Below are positions 8,060 through 15,330 of a DNA stretch of 64,000 nt, piece after piece. A model generated the notes under the pieces. That model was given only the letters and a program-made list of their open reading frames with translations. It ran no database searches and was not told the origin of the DNA. The first letter of the stretch is position 1, and each line of letters opens with the position of its first letter. Position numbers and translations under genes: made by a program. Origin of the DNA: Acidovorax soli (lineage in GTDB: Bacteria > Pseudomonadota > Gammaproteobacteria > Burkholderiales > Burkholderiaceae_C); NCBI RefSeq assembly GCF_014207955.1, contig NZ_JACHLK010000012.1:162055-226054 (forward strand), given 5' to 3'.

Positions 8060-9625
8060 CTAAGCCAGCCGGAACACGCTGACCAGTTGCTCCAGCTTGG
8101 CGGCCTGCACGTTCAGCGACTCGGCGGCCGAGGCGGCCTGCTCGACCAGGGCGGCGTTCTGCTGGGTGACCTGGTCCATGTTGGAGATGGCCACGTTCAC
8201 CTGGTCGATGCCCGAGGACTGCTCCTGGCTCGCCGAGGCGATCTCGCTGATGATCTGTGTGACCTGCTGAACGCTTTTCACCACCTCGGTCATGGTGCTG
8301 CCGGCCTCGTCCACGAGGCGGGTGCTTTCCCCGACCTTGTTGACCGAGGCGTCGATCAACTGCTTGATCTCCTTGGCCGCTTCGGCGCTGCGCTGGGCCA
8401 GGCCGCGCACCTCGCTGGCCACCACGGCGAAACCGCGGCCCTGCTCACCTGCGCGCGCGGCCTCGACGGCGGCATTCAGGGCCAGGATGTTGGTCTGGAA
8501 GGCGATGCCGTCGATCACGCCGATGATGTCCACGATCTTTTTGGACGAGGTGTTCACCTCGCCCATGGTGCTCACCACCTGGTCCACCACGGTGCCGCCG
8601 CGCACGGCCACCTGGGATGCCGTGTTGGCCAACTGGCTGGCGTGGCGCGCGTTGTCAGCGTTCTGGCGCACCGTGCTGGTCAGCTCCTCCATGGAGGCAG
8701 CTGTCTGCTGCAATGAGCTGGCCTGCTGCTCGGTGCGCGCCGAGAGGTCGTTGTTGCCCGCCGCGATCTCGGTCGATGCCGTGGCGATGGACTGCGTGCC
8801 CGAACGCACCTCGCTCACGATGTTGGCGATGCTGGTGCGCATGGCCTGCATGCCATGCAGCAGGCTGGACTGGTCGCCCGGTTGCAGGGCGATGTCCATC
8901 GACAGGTCGCCCTGGGCCATCTGCTCGGTGATGCGGGCCGCATAGTCGGGCTCGCCGCCCAGCTGGCGCAGGATGCCGCGCGAGATCAGCATGCCCACGC
9001 CCAGCAGCAGCACGGCCAGGGCCACGGCACCCAGGCCGAACTTGACGATGCGCTCGTTGACGGTCGAAGTCACCGTGTCCACGTACACGCCCGAGCCCAC
9101 CACCCAGCCCCAGGGCGCAAAGCCTTTGACGTACGAGGCCTTGAGCACCGGATCGGTGCTGCCCGGCTTGGGCCACAGGTAGAGCACGAAGCCCGCCTCG
9201 CGCGCCTTGACCACGTTCACGAACTCCACGAACAGCCGCATGCCCGTGGGGTCCTTGTTGTCCGTGAGGTCCTTGCCTTCGAGCTCGGGGCGGATCGGGT
9301 GCATCACCATCACGGGGTGCATGTCGTTGATCCAGAAGTATTCGTTGCCGCTGTAGCGCATGGCGCGCAGGCTGTCCTTGGCCAGTTGCTGGGCCTCTTT
9401 CTCTGGCATTTTTCCGGCCTTGGCCTGGGCATGGAAGTGCACGATGAGGCTGTGCGCCGACTCGACGTTCTGGCGCACGCTGCTCTTTCGCTCCTCCATG
9501 ATGAGGCTGCGCTCCGAGCCGAGCAGGATGGCGGTGATGAGCGCGATGCCGGCAAGTGCGCAGGCAATCAGAAGGCCCATGCGCCTGGCGATCCCCATGG
9601 GCCGCCGCTGGGAGGTATCCACCAT
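8060..9625 (-). CDS. Methyl-accepting chemotaxis protein with periplasmic Cache domain
   Basis: 521 residues. A first membrane helix (LLIACALAGIALITAILLG, about 16-34) is followed by a single-Cache sensor (motifs YFWINDMHPVMVMHP and GFVLYLWPKPG), a second helix (GLGAVALAVLLLGVGMLISRG), a HAMP region and the cytoplasmic signalling domain with the conserved hairpin tip NILALNAAVEAARAGEQGRG. There is no C-terminal NWETF-like pentapeptide, so it probably lacks a CheR tether. Start at ATG 9625 has GGAAGG about 9 nt upstream; a longer frame to 9709 has no such site. It would signal to CheA-CheW. Ligand unknown, though sCache domains often bind small organic acids. Confidence 0.9.
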   Translation of the reverse strand: MVDTSQRRPMGIARRMGLLIACALAGIALITAILLGSERSLIMEERKSSVRQNVESAHSLIVHFHAQAKAGKMPEKEAQQLAKDSLRAMRYSGNEYFWINDMHPVMVMHPIRPELEGKDLTDNKDPTGMRLFVEFVNVVKAREAGFVLYLWPKPGSTDPVLKASYVKGFAPWGWVVGSGVYVDTVTSTVNERIVKFGLGAVALAVLLLGVGMLISRGILRQLGGEPDYAARITEQMAQGDLSMDIALQPGDQSSLLHGMQAMRTSIANIVSEVRSGTQSIATASTEIAAGNNDLSARTEQQASSLQQTAASMEELTSTVRQNADNARHASQLANTASQVAVRGGTVVDQVVSTMGEVNTSSKKIVDIIGVIDGIAFQTNILALNAAVEAARAGEQGRGFAVVASEVRGLAQRSAEAAKEIKQLIDASVNKVGESTRLVDEAGSTMTEVVKSVQQVTQIISEIASASQEQSSGIDQVNVAISNMDQVTQQNAALVEQAASAAESLNVQAAKLEQLVSVFRLA

Positions 9626-9855
9626 ATACAGCCACCTTCCGTCGTGCGTTGCTGGCAGGCCACCTGCGGGCCCGGCCTGCCACGGAGCGTGAATGCGCCC
9701 CTGGCCCATGCTAGGCAGGGTGTTGCAGGATGTACAGAGGAACAGCCCGCAGTGTTTTCCCGGGTTGCCAGCCTGGGGTTTTGCGAGGTGTAAGCGGGCG
9801 CCGCTCGCGGCGAGCTCTGCGCAGGGGCATGCGCAGACCCCCTTAGAATCAGCCC

Positions 9856-11883
9856 ATGTCCTATCTCGTGCTCGCCCGCAAGTACCGCCCCCGCAATTTC
9901 ACGGAAATGGTGGGGCAGGAGCATGTCGTGCAGGCGCTCACCAATGCGCTCACCCAGCAGCGCCTGCACCACGCCTACCTGTTCACGGGCACGCGCGGCG
10001 TGGGCAAGACGACCGTCTCGCGCATCCTGGCCAAGTCGCTCAACTGCCAGGGGCCTGATGGGAACGGCGGCATCACCGCCACGCCCTGCGGCGTGTGCCA
10101 GGCCTGCACCGACATCGACAGCGGCCGTTTCGTCGACTACACCGAGCTCGACGCCGCCTCCAACCGCGGCGTGGACGAGGTGCAGAGCCTGCTCGAGCAG
10201 GCCGTCTACAAGCCGGTGCAGGGGCGCTTCAAGGTCTTCATGATCGACGAGGTGCACATGCTCACGAACACGGCCTTCAACGCCATGCTCAAGACGCTGG
10301 AGGAGCCGCCCGAGTACCTGAAGTTCGTGCTCGCCACGACCGACCCGCAGAAGGTGCCGGTCACCGTGCTCAGCCGCTGCCTGCAGTTCAACCTGCGGCC
10401 CATGGCGCCCGAGACGGTGCTCAGCCACCTGACCCAGGTGCTGGCCGCCGAGAACGTGCCGGCCGAACCCCAGGCGCTGCGCCTGCTGTCGCGCGCTGCG
10501 CGCGGCTCCATGCGCGACGCGCTGTCGCTCACCGACCAGGCCATCGCCTTCGGCAGCGGCCAACTGCAGGAAGCCGGTGTGCGCCAGATGCTGGGTGCGG
10601 TGGACCGCTCCTATGTGTTCCGCCTCATCGAGGCCCTGGCCCTGGGCGATGGCAAGACGGTGGTGGAGACCGCCGATGCACTGCGCATGAACGGCCTGTC
10701 CGCTGCCTCCACGCTGGAGGAGATGAGCGCCGTGCTGCAGCGCATGGCCGTGTTCCAGGCCGTGCCGCAAATGGCGGGCGCCATCGATGCCGATGACCCC
10801 GAGGCCGCCGAGACCGCACGCCTGTCGACCGCCATGCCGGCCGACGAGACGCAGCTGCTGTACAGCCTGTGCCTGCACGGCCGCGGCGAACTGGGCCTGG
10901 CGCCCGATGAATACGCGGCCCTGACCATGGTGCTGCTGCGCCTGCTGGCCTTCAAACCCTCGGCCGGCGACGGCCCGGCGGAAAAAAAAACTCTGACGCG
11001 CGCTGAGCCGGTCGTCTCCCCGGCACCCGCGCCAGCCCCGGTCCAGGCCCCCGCGGCGGCCCCTGCGCCGGTGGCAGCGCCCCTGGCGTCCCCCGCTGTG
11101 GCATCCCGGCCAGTCGTCCCCGTGCCGGCGGCCCCTGCTGTGGCGGAGGCGGTGGCTGCCGTGCCTGCCATTGCCCCTGCCCCCGTGGCCGACCCGGAGC
11201 CGACCCCGGCGCCCGCACCCGTTGCTGTGCAGCAACCTCGGGAGGCCACGGCCCTGCCGGTGCGTACGCTGGACGACTTCGACCGCCAGCATGGCGGCGG
11301 CGATGAGGAAGGCGGCGAGGGTGCGGGCGGTGCCGACAGCAGCCAGGCACCCGCCGTGACCGTGCGGCCCGCGGTGGCCGGGGTGATGTCCATCCCCGTG
11401 CGCACCATGTCCGCCGAGCCGGGTGAGCGCCTGCAACCGACCCCCGCAGGTGCCTCTTCGCCCACGGCGGCGCGCCCGCCTTCGGCCCGCTACACGCCCA
11501 CCGAGGAGGGCGATGTCTGGTACACCACCGTGCAGGCCCTGGTGGCGGCCGAGGCCGTCACCGCCCTGGTGCGCGAGCTGGCCCTGCAGTCGCAGCTGGT
11601 GGCGCGCGATGGCACCCACTGGCTGCTGCGCGTGGAGCGCGAGTCGCTGAACCAGCCCACGGCGCGAGAGCGCCTACGCAGCGCCCTGGAGGCGGCTGGC
11701 CATGCCACGCAGATCAGCGTCGAGGTGGGTGTCGTGATCGACAGCCCTGCGCGCCGCAATGCCGCCGCTGCCGCCGAACGCCAGCGCGTGGCCGAAGAGA
11801 TCGTGATGAACGACCCCTATGTGCAGACTCTGCTGCGCGACCACGGCGCCAAGATCGTGCCGGGCAGCATCAAGCCCGCCTGA
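9856..11883 (+). CDS. dnaX: DNA polymerase III subunits tau and gamma
   Basis: 675 residues. The clamp-loader ATPase has the N-terminal MSYLVLARKYRPRNF signature, Walker A GTRGVGKTT (about 45-53), the zinc cysteines in CGVCQAC (about 78-84), Walker B IDEVHML and sensor 1 LATTDPQKVP. Domain III ends near residue 370, then a 150-residue Ala/Pro/Val linker and a C-terminal tau domain for DnaE and DnaB contact. Between them codons 376-379 contain a run of nine A (10982-10990); slippage there would give a shorter gamma form. Downstream order dnaX-ybaB-recR is conserved across proteobacteria. Confidence 0.97.
   Translation: MSYLVLARKYRPRNFTEMVGQEHVVQALTNALTQQRLHHAYLFTGTRGVGKTTVSRILAKSLNCQGPDGNGGITATPCGVCQACTDIDSGRFVDYTELDAASNRGVDEVQSLLEQAVYKPVQGRFKVFMIDEVHMLTNTAFNAMLKTLEEPPEYLKFVLATTDPQKVPVTVLSRCLQFNLRPMAPETVLSHLTQVLAAENVPAEPQALRLLSRAARGSMRDALSLTDQAIAFGSGQLQEAGVRQMLGAVDRSYVFRLIEALALGDGKTVVETADALRMNGLSAASTLEEMSAVLQRMAVFQAVPQMAGAIDADDPEAAETARLSTAMPADETQLLYSLCLHGRGELGLAPDEYAALTMVLLRLLAFKPSAGDGPAEKKTLTRAEPVVSPAPAPAPVQAPAAAPAPVAAPLASPAVASRPVVPVPAAPAVAEAVAAVPAIAPAPVADPEPTPAPAPVAVQQPREATALPVRTLDDFDRQHGGGDEEGGEGAGGADSSQAPAVTVRPAVAGVMSIPVRTMSAEPGERLQPTPAGASSPTAARPPSARYTPTEEGDVWYTTVQALVAAEAVTALVRELALQSQLVARDGTHWLLRVERESLNQPTARERLRSALEAAGHATQISVEVGVVIDSPARRNAAAAAERQRVAEEIVMNDPYVQTLLRDHGAKIVPGSIKPA
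10982..11006 (+). promoter_or_regulatory. dnaX A9 slippage site and gamma-form stop codons
   Basis: The frame reads GAA AAA AAA ACT CTG. A -1 shift gives AAC TCT GAC GCG CGC TGA, stopping at 11004-11006 after about 383 residues; a +1 shift (or loss of one A) gives CTC TGA, stopping at 10994-10996 after about 379. Both alternative frames therefore stop at once, just after domain III. A9 matches the class of transcriptional-slippage sites known from Thermus dnaX. A weak stem (GCCGG 11007-11011 with CCGGC 11020-11024) follows. Confidence 0.7.
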
Positions 11884-11959
11884 GGCGGGCCGGCAGGCCG
11901 CACGACCAACCACTCAATCAACCAACAAACAGACAACCTCCAACCAAGGAACCACCACC

Positions 11960-12292
11960 ATGTTCAACAAAGGACAACTCGCCGGCCTGATGAAGCAGGC
12001 CCAGGCCATGCAGGACAACCTCAAGAAGGCCCAGGACGAACTGGCCTTCATCGAGGTGGAGGGCGAGTCCGGCGCCGGCCTCGTGAAGGTGCTCATGACC
12101 TGCAAGCACGACGTCAAGCGCATCACCATCGACCCCAGCCTGCTGGCCGAGGACAAGGACATGCTCGAAGACCTGGTGGCTGCCGCGTTCAATGCGGCCG
12201 TGCGCAAGGCCGAAGAGACTTCGGCGGAGAAGATGGGCAAGCTCACGGCAGGAATGCCAGGCCTCCCCCCCGGCATGAAATTCCCTTTCTGA
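11960..12292 (+). CDS. YbaB/EbfC family nucleoid-associated protein
   Basis: 110 residues, the normal length of the family. It starts MFNKGQLAGLMKQAQ and ends in the PGLPPGMKFPF tail typical of proteobacterial YbaB. The amphipathic N-terminal helix (QAMQDNLKKAQDELA) forms the tweezer-like dimer that binds DNA. ATG 11960 has AAGGA 9 nt upstream. It lies between dnaX and recR on the same strand, the standard arrangement, and is presumably co-transcribed with dnaX. Its role in the cell is DNA binding and nucleoid organisation; a direct function with the clamp loader is not shown. Confidence 0.95.
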   Translation: MFNKGQLAGLMKQAQAMQDNLKKAQDELAFIEVEGESGAGLVKVLMTCKHDVKRITIDPSLLAEDKDMLEDLVAAAFNAAVRKAEETSAEKMGKLTAGMPGLPPGMKFPF

Positions 12293-12302
12293 GGCGGGCT
12301 AC

Positions 12303-12404
12303 CGAGCGGGCAATCTGCGTCGTTGGGCGGTGCTCGGAATCCTCACGTACTTCAAGTACGTTCCGGTTCCTGCGCTCCGTCCGCCTAGCAGCTTATCCCG
12401 CTCG
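12303..12404. repeat. 102-bp palindromic intergenic element, copy 1
   Basis: Outer arms CGAGCGGG (12303-12310) and CCCGCTCG (12397-12404) are perfect inverted repeats, GGCGG/CCGCC and GGAA/TTCC pair inside, and the centre is a perfect 17-bp palindrome ACGTACTTCAAGTACGT (12345-12361). The whole can fold into one long imperfect hairpin. It shares GCGTCGTTG, a GTACT-AGTAC core and CGCCTAGC with the copy at 15184. It separates ybaB from recR. Confidence 0.75.
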
Positions 12405-12489
12405 CTACGCCCTGGAGGGCGGGGTGTGAAGGCAGGGTTTTTGGCGGCTCGTTTCGCTGCGCTCACTCGCTGTTGCGTACATTAGGCCT

Positions 12490-13089
12490 ATGGCTTCTTC
12501 ATCGTCTATCAATTCCCTTGACGTTCTGATCCAGGCGCTGCGGCGGCTGCCGGGGGTGGGGGTGAAGTCGGCTTCGCGCATGGCGTTCCATCTGCTGCAG
12601 CATGACCGCGAGGGGGCCGAGGTGCTGTCGCGGGCGCTGCATGAGGCGGTGGCGTCGGTACACCATTGCGAGCGCTGCCATACCTTCACCGAAGCCCCGG
12701 TGTGCAGCACCTGCCTGGACCCGGAGCGCGATGCCACGCGGCTGTGCGTGGTGGAGACGCCGGCGGACCAGTCGGCGCTGGAGCGCACGGGCGCGTTCAA
12801 GGGGCTGTACTTTGTGCTCATGGGGCGGCTCAGCCCGCTCGATGGCATTGGCCCCAAGGAGATCGGTCTGCACAAGCTCATGGACCGGGCCAGCGATGGC
12901 ACGGTGCAGGAGGTGATCCTGGCGACCAACTTCAATGCCGAAGGCGAGGCGACGGCGCATGTGATCAGCGAGGCGCTCAAGGCCCGGGGCCTGCATGTCA
13001 CGCGGCTGGCGCGCGGCGTGCCGGTGGGCAGCGAACTCGAGTACGTGGACCTGGGCACCATTGCCCATGCGCTGGTGGACCGGCGCTAA
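12490..13089 (+). CDS. recR: Recombination protein RecR
   Basis: 199 residues, normal for RecR. The helix-hairpin-helix (LIQALRRLPGVGVKSASRMAFHLL) covers about residues 13-36, a four-cysteine zinc motif follows (HHCERCHTFTEAPVCSTCLD, about 58-77), then the Toprim domain with VVETPADQSALE and the C-terminal Walker B-like region GSELEYVDLGTIAHALVDRR. RecR forms a ring clamp and with RecO loads RecA on gapped DNA. ATG 12490 is the only sensible start. A 197-bp gap containing the palindromic repeat separates it from ybaB, so it may have its own promoter, though none is clear. Confidence 0.97.
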   Translation: MASSSSINSLDVLIQALRRLPGVGVKSASRMAFHLLQHDREGAEVLSRALHEAVASVHHCERCHTFTEAPVCSTCLDPERDATRLCVVETPADQSALERTGAFKGLYFVLMGRLSPLDGIGPKEIGLHKLMDRASDGTVQEVILATNFNAEGEATAHVISEALKARGLHVTRLARGVPVGSELEYVDLGTIAHALVDRR

Positions 13090-13151
13090 GAACTTGTTCA
13101 AGAAGAGGGTGGCGCGGCTCTTGCGCGCAGGGCCGCTTAGAATCCTTCCCT

Positions 13152-13180
13152 ACTATCAAATCAATAGCTTGCCAGGCAAG
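13152..13180. repeat. Possible degenerate Comamonadaceae intergenic repeat
   Basis: The stretch CTATCAAATCAATAGCTTG and the following perfect 6-1-6 inverted repeat CTTGCC-A-GGCAAG (13168-13180) resemble a short intergenic motif I recall as common in Acidovorax-type genomes. It lies in the 124-bp gap between recR and the MAPEG gene, and could act as a transcript-end hairpin. No T tract follows. Confidence 0.3.
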
Positions 13181-13213
13181 ATTGGCGAGCAATACCAAGA
13201 AAGTGCAATTCCA

Positions 13214-13639
13214 ATGAACTCCATGCACATGGCGCGCTTCACCGCGGCCTACTGGTGCGTGCTGGTGGCCGTGCTGCTGCCCATGGCGTGTTCCTACCTG
13301 GCCAAGAGCGGCGGGCGGGGCAAGTCGCGCAAGGAAGGGGGCTTTGACAACCGCGACCCGCGCGGCTGGCTGGCCCGGCAGACGGGCTGGCAGGCACGTG
13401 CCAATGCGGCGCAGACCAACAGTTTCGAGGCGCTGCCCTTTTTTATCGGCGCCGTGATCATTGCGCACCAGCTCGGTGCCGCGCAGACGTTGCTCGACCT
13501 GGCGGCCCTGCTGTGGGTGTTTCTGCGCATCTTCTACATCATGATGTATGTGGCGGACATGCCTACCGCGCGCAGCGCGCTGTGGTCGGGCGCCTTCCTG
13601 GTGAACATCGGCATCCTGTTCCTCGGATACCACCGCTGA
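13214..13639 (+). CDS. MAPEG family membrane protein
   Basis: 141 residues with four hydrophobic helices (TAAYWCVLVAVLLPMACSYL, FFIGAVIIAHQLG, LLDLAALLWVFLRIFYIMMY, ALWSGAFLVNIGILFLGY). The segment RANAAQTNSFEALPFF between helix 1 and helix 2 is the MAPEG signature (glutathione-binding Arg, Asn and Glu in membrane-associated eicosanoid/glutathione proteins). Bacterial members often act as membrane glutathione transferases or have unknown roles. Start at ATG 13214; the ATG at 13226 (MARFTAAYW) is an alternative. It follows recR but with a 124-bp gap. Confidence 0.85.
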   Translation: MNSMHMARFTAAYWCVLVAVLLPMACSYLAKSGGRGKSRKEGGFDNRDPRGWLARQTGWQARANAAQTNSFEALPFFIGAVIIAHQLGAAQTLLDLAALLWVFLRIFYIMMYVADMPTARSALWSGAFLVNIGILFLGYHR

Positions 13640-13742
13640 TCGGCAGGGCGCGGGCCCTTGGCGGGCCTGGCCGCATGCCTGTGCGTGGCATCGTTTTCGG
13701 GGCACTTTTCGGCCTTGGCAGGTGTCACCTACGTAGTAGTCC

Positions 13743-13759
13743 TCAGGGGTAGTCCCTGA
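13743..13759. promoter_or_regulatory. Perfect inverted repeat TCAGGG-N5-CCCTGA
   Basis: TCAGGG (13743-13748), GTAGT, CCCTGA (13754-13759), preceded by CTACGTAGTAGT. It lies in the 189-bp gap before the substrate-binding protein gene and could be an operator or a small mRNA hairpin. No known regulator is assigned. Confidence 0.4.
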
Positions 13760-13786
13760 TGCCTGACGGGCCTTGCTGAGGCACGA

Positions 13787-13803
13787 TTGTTGCAGTGCAA
13801 CAA
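13787..13803. promoter_or_regulatory. 17-bp perfect palindrome upstream of the substrate-binding protein gene
   Basis: TTGTTGCA-G-TGCAACAA is a perfect 8-1-8 inverted repeat 25 bp before the chosen ATG (13829), the place expected for a repressor site. TGC-N-GCA-type half sites resemble those described for PhaR-type regulators, but that link is only a resemblance. No regulator gene is adjacent. Confidence 0.55.
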
Positions 13804-13828
13804 TGGGCTTTTTCGCCTTTCTTTTTCC

Positions 13829-14881
13829 ATGCCACCACCCATGCTCAGCCGCCGCGCATTTGGCGCCGTATCCGCCCTCTCGGCGGCTGCGGTGTTCGCG
13901 CCTGCCGTGCTGTCGCAGCAGGCCACCGCTCCGGGGCTGGGCCGTGTCACGGTGGCCGTGGGCGGGCAGAGCGTGCTCTACCACCTGCCGCTGGCGCTGG
14001 CCGACCTGCTGGGCTATTTTGAGAGCGAGGGCCTGCAGGTCGTGGTGTCCGACTTTGCCGGCGGTGCCATGGCGCTGCAGGCGGTGCTCAACGGCACGGC
14101 CGATGTGGGGTCGGGGGCCTACGAGTACACCATCCGCCAGCAGGTGCGTGGCAACCACCTGCGTGCGATGGCCTTGCATGGCCGCGCGCCGCAGATTGCC
14201 ATGGGGGTGTCGCGCAAGGCGCTGCCGCGCTATGACGAACTCTCGGACCTGGCAGGCCGGCGCATCGGCGTCTCGGCCCTGGGCTCGTCCACGCACCTCA
14301 TGGCCGTGCACCTGCTGGCGCGCGCCGGCATGCGCGAGCGCGACGTCAACTTCATCGGGGTGGGATCGGGCGCGCCGGCCGTGGCGGCGCTGCGCACGGG
14401 CCAGGTGCATGCGCTGTGCCATGCCGACCCCATCATGACCCTGCTCGAACAGAAGATGGATGTGCACATCGTGGGCGACATGCGCACCCTGAAGGGGGCC
14501 CACGAGCTGTTCGGCGGCAACATGCCCGCAGGCTGCCTGTACGCTCCCCATGCCTTCGTGCAAAAGCAGCCGGCGCAGGTGCAGGCGCTCACCAATGCCA
14601 TTGTGCATGCGCTCAAATGGCTGCAGACTGCGGCGCCCGCCGATCTGATCAAGCTGGTGCCGCCGAGCTACCTGCTGGGCGACCGGGGCCTGTACCTGGC
14701 CGCATTCAGCCGCGTGCGCGAGACCTTCTCGCCCAACGGCCTGATGCCCGACGACGGGCCCGCCACCGCACTGCGCGTGCTGGGCCGCACCGGCTCTGAC
14801 GTGGCGGGCGCCAAGGTCGATCTGGCCCGCACCTTCAGCAACGAGTGGGTGCGCAAGGCACGCTTGAAGTACAACGTCTGA
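13829..14881 (+). CDS. NMT1/SsuA-like ABC transporter substrate-binding protein, Tat-type signal
   Basis: About 350 residues from ATG 13829. The N-terminus SRRAFGAVSALSAAAVFAPA has a twin-arginine motif followed by a hydrophobic stretch, so export through Tat is likely. The mature part is a type 2 periplasmic binding fold of the SsuA/THI5 kind: VAVGGQSVLYHLPLALADLLGYF, GALQAVLNGTADVG-like segment and LAGRRIGVSALGSSTHLMA. The family binds sulfonates, nitrate, or thiamine precursors; the ligand here is not evident. No permease or ATPase is adjacent, so it is an orphan binding protein. A palindrome lies just upstream. Confidence 0.85.
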   Translation: MPPPMLSRRAFGAVSALSAAAVFAPAVLSQQATAPGLGRVTVAVGGQSVLYHLPLALADLLGYFESEGLQVVVSDFAGGAMALQAVLNGTADVGSGAYEYTIRQQVRGNHLRAMALHGRAPQIAMGVSRKALPRYDELSDLAGRRIGVSALGSSTHLMAVHLLARAGMRERDVNFIGVGSGAPAVAALRTGQVHALCHADPIMTLLEQKMDVHIVGDMRTLKGAHELFGGNMPAGCLYAPHAFVQKQPAQVQALTNAIVHALKWLQTAAPADLIKLVPPSYLLGDRGLYLAAFSRVRETFSPNGLMPDDGPATALRVLGRTGSDVAGAKVDLARTFSNEWVRKARLKYNV

Positions 14882-14968
14882 GCCTGCGCAGCGCACCGAG
14901 GGTGCGGGTGGCACGATTGTCCGAAAAATGCGCTTTCGGGTCGGGAAGATGGCTTACATTGGTCGGCG

Positions 14969-14991
14969 CTCCGGATGCGTAACCTCCGGAT
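14969..14991 (+). repeat. Direct repeat CTCCGGAT upstream of the DUF3096 gene
   Basis: CTCCGGAT occurs at 14969-14976 and 14984-14991, a 15-bp period, 33 bp before the DUF3096 start. The position fits an activator site or leader structure. No regulator is suggested. Confidence 0.35.
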
Positions 14992-15023
14992 ACCCAACCC
15001 CAGCCAACAAGGACTGCCTCACC

Positions 15024-15176
15024 ATGTCGTTCACCCTCAGCATCGGCCCGCTCGTCTCCCTGATTGCGGGCATCCTCATCCTCGTCATGCCGCGCCTGCT
15101 CAGCACCATCGTGGCGATCTACCTCATCGTCATGGGTGTACTAGGACTCATGGGCATGCATTCGCTGAAGCTTTGA
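15024..15176 (+). CDS. DUF3096 domain small membrane protein
   Basis: A 50-residue protein made almost entirely of two hydrophobic helices (IGPLVSLIAGILILVMP and IVAIYLIVMGVLGLMG), separated by RLLST; this is the whole DUF3096 family fold. ATG 15024 has AAGGA 10 nt upstream (15009-15013). Its function is unknown; such small inner-membrane proteins often respond to envelope or osmotic stress, which is only a guess here. It is a single gene with its own upstream region. Confidence 0.8.
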   Translation: MSFTLSIGPLVSLIAGILILVMPRLLSTIVAIYLIVMGVLGLMGMHSLKL

Positions 15177-15183
15177 CAGTGCG

Positions 15184-15284
15184 GAGCGACTGAGAAAACT
15201 CCCCTGGCGTCGTTGCTCCGTCTTGCCGTACTTTCAGTACTGTCTGCGACGAGGCGCCTAGCCAGGAAAGTTTTTCAGCCGCTC
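15184..15284. repeat. 101-bp palindromic intergenic element, copy 2
   Basis: Outer arms GAGCGACTGAGAAAACT and AGTTTTTCAGCCGCTC pair almost throughout; inner arms CCTGGC/GCCAGG pair; the centre is GTACT-TTC-AGTAC (15228-15240). Together with the copy at 12303 it has the same length, shared GCGTCGTTG and CGCCTAGC blocks and the same central hairpin. It lies between the convergent DUF3096 and mltD genes and may serve as a bidirectional transcript end. Confidence 0.75.
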
Positions 15285-15330
15285 TTGAGTGCAGGGTCTG
15301 TCCGTTCAAGACGCAGCAGACCCTTGGGAT

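Noticed and set aside
12998..14914. A 638-residue minus-strand open frame across the MAPEG and substrate-binding protein genes
   Set aside because: Antisense to genes with a MAPEG signature and a Tat-signal binding protein; no own motifs.
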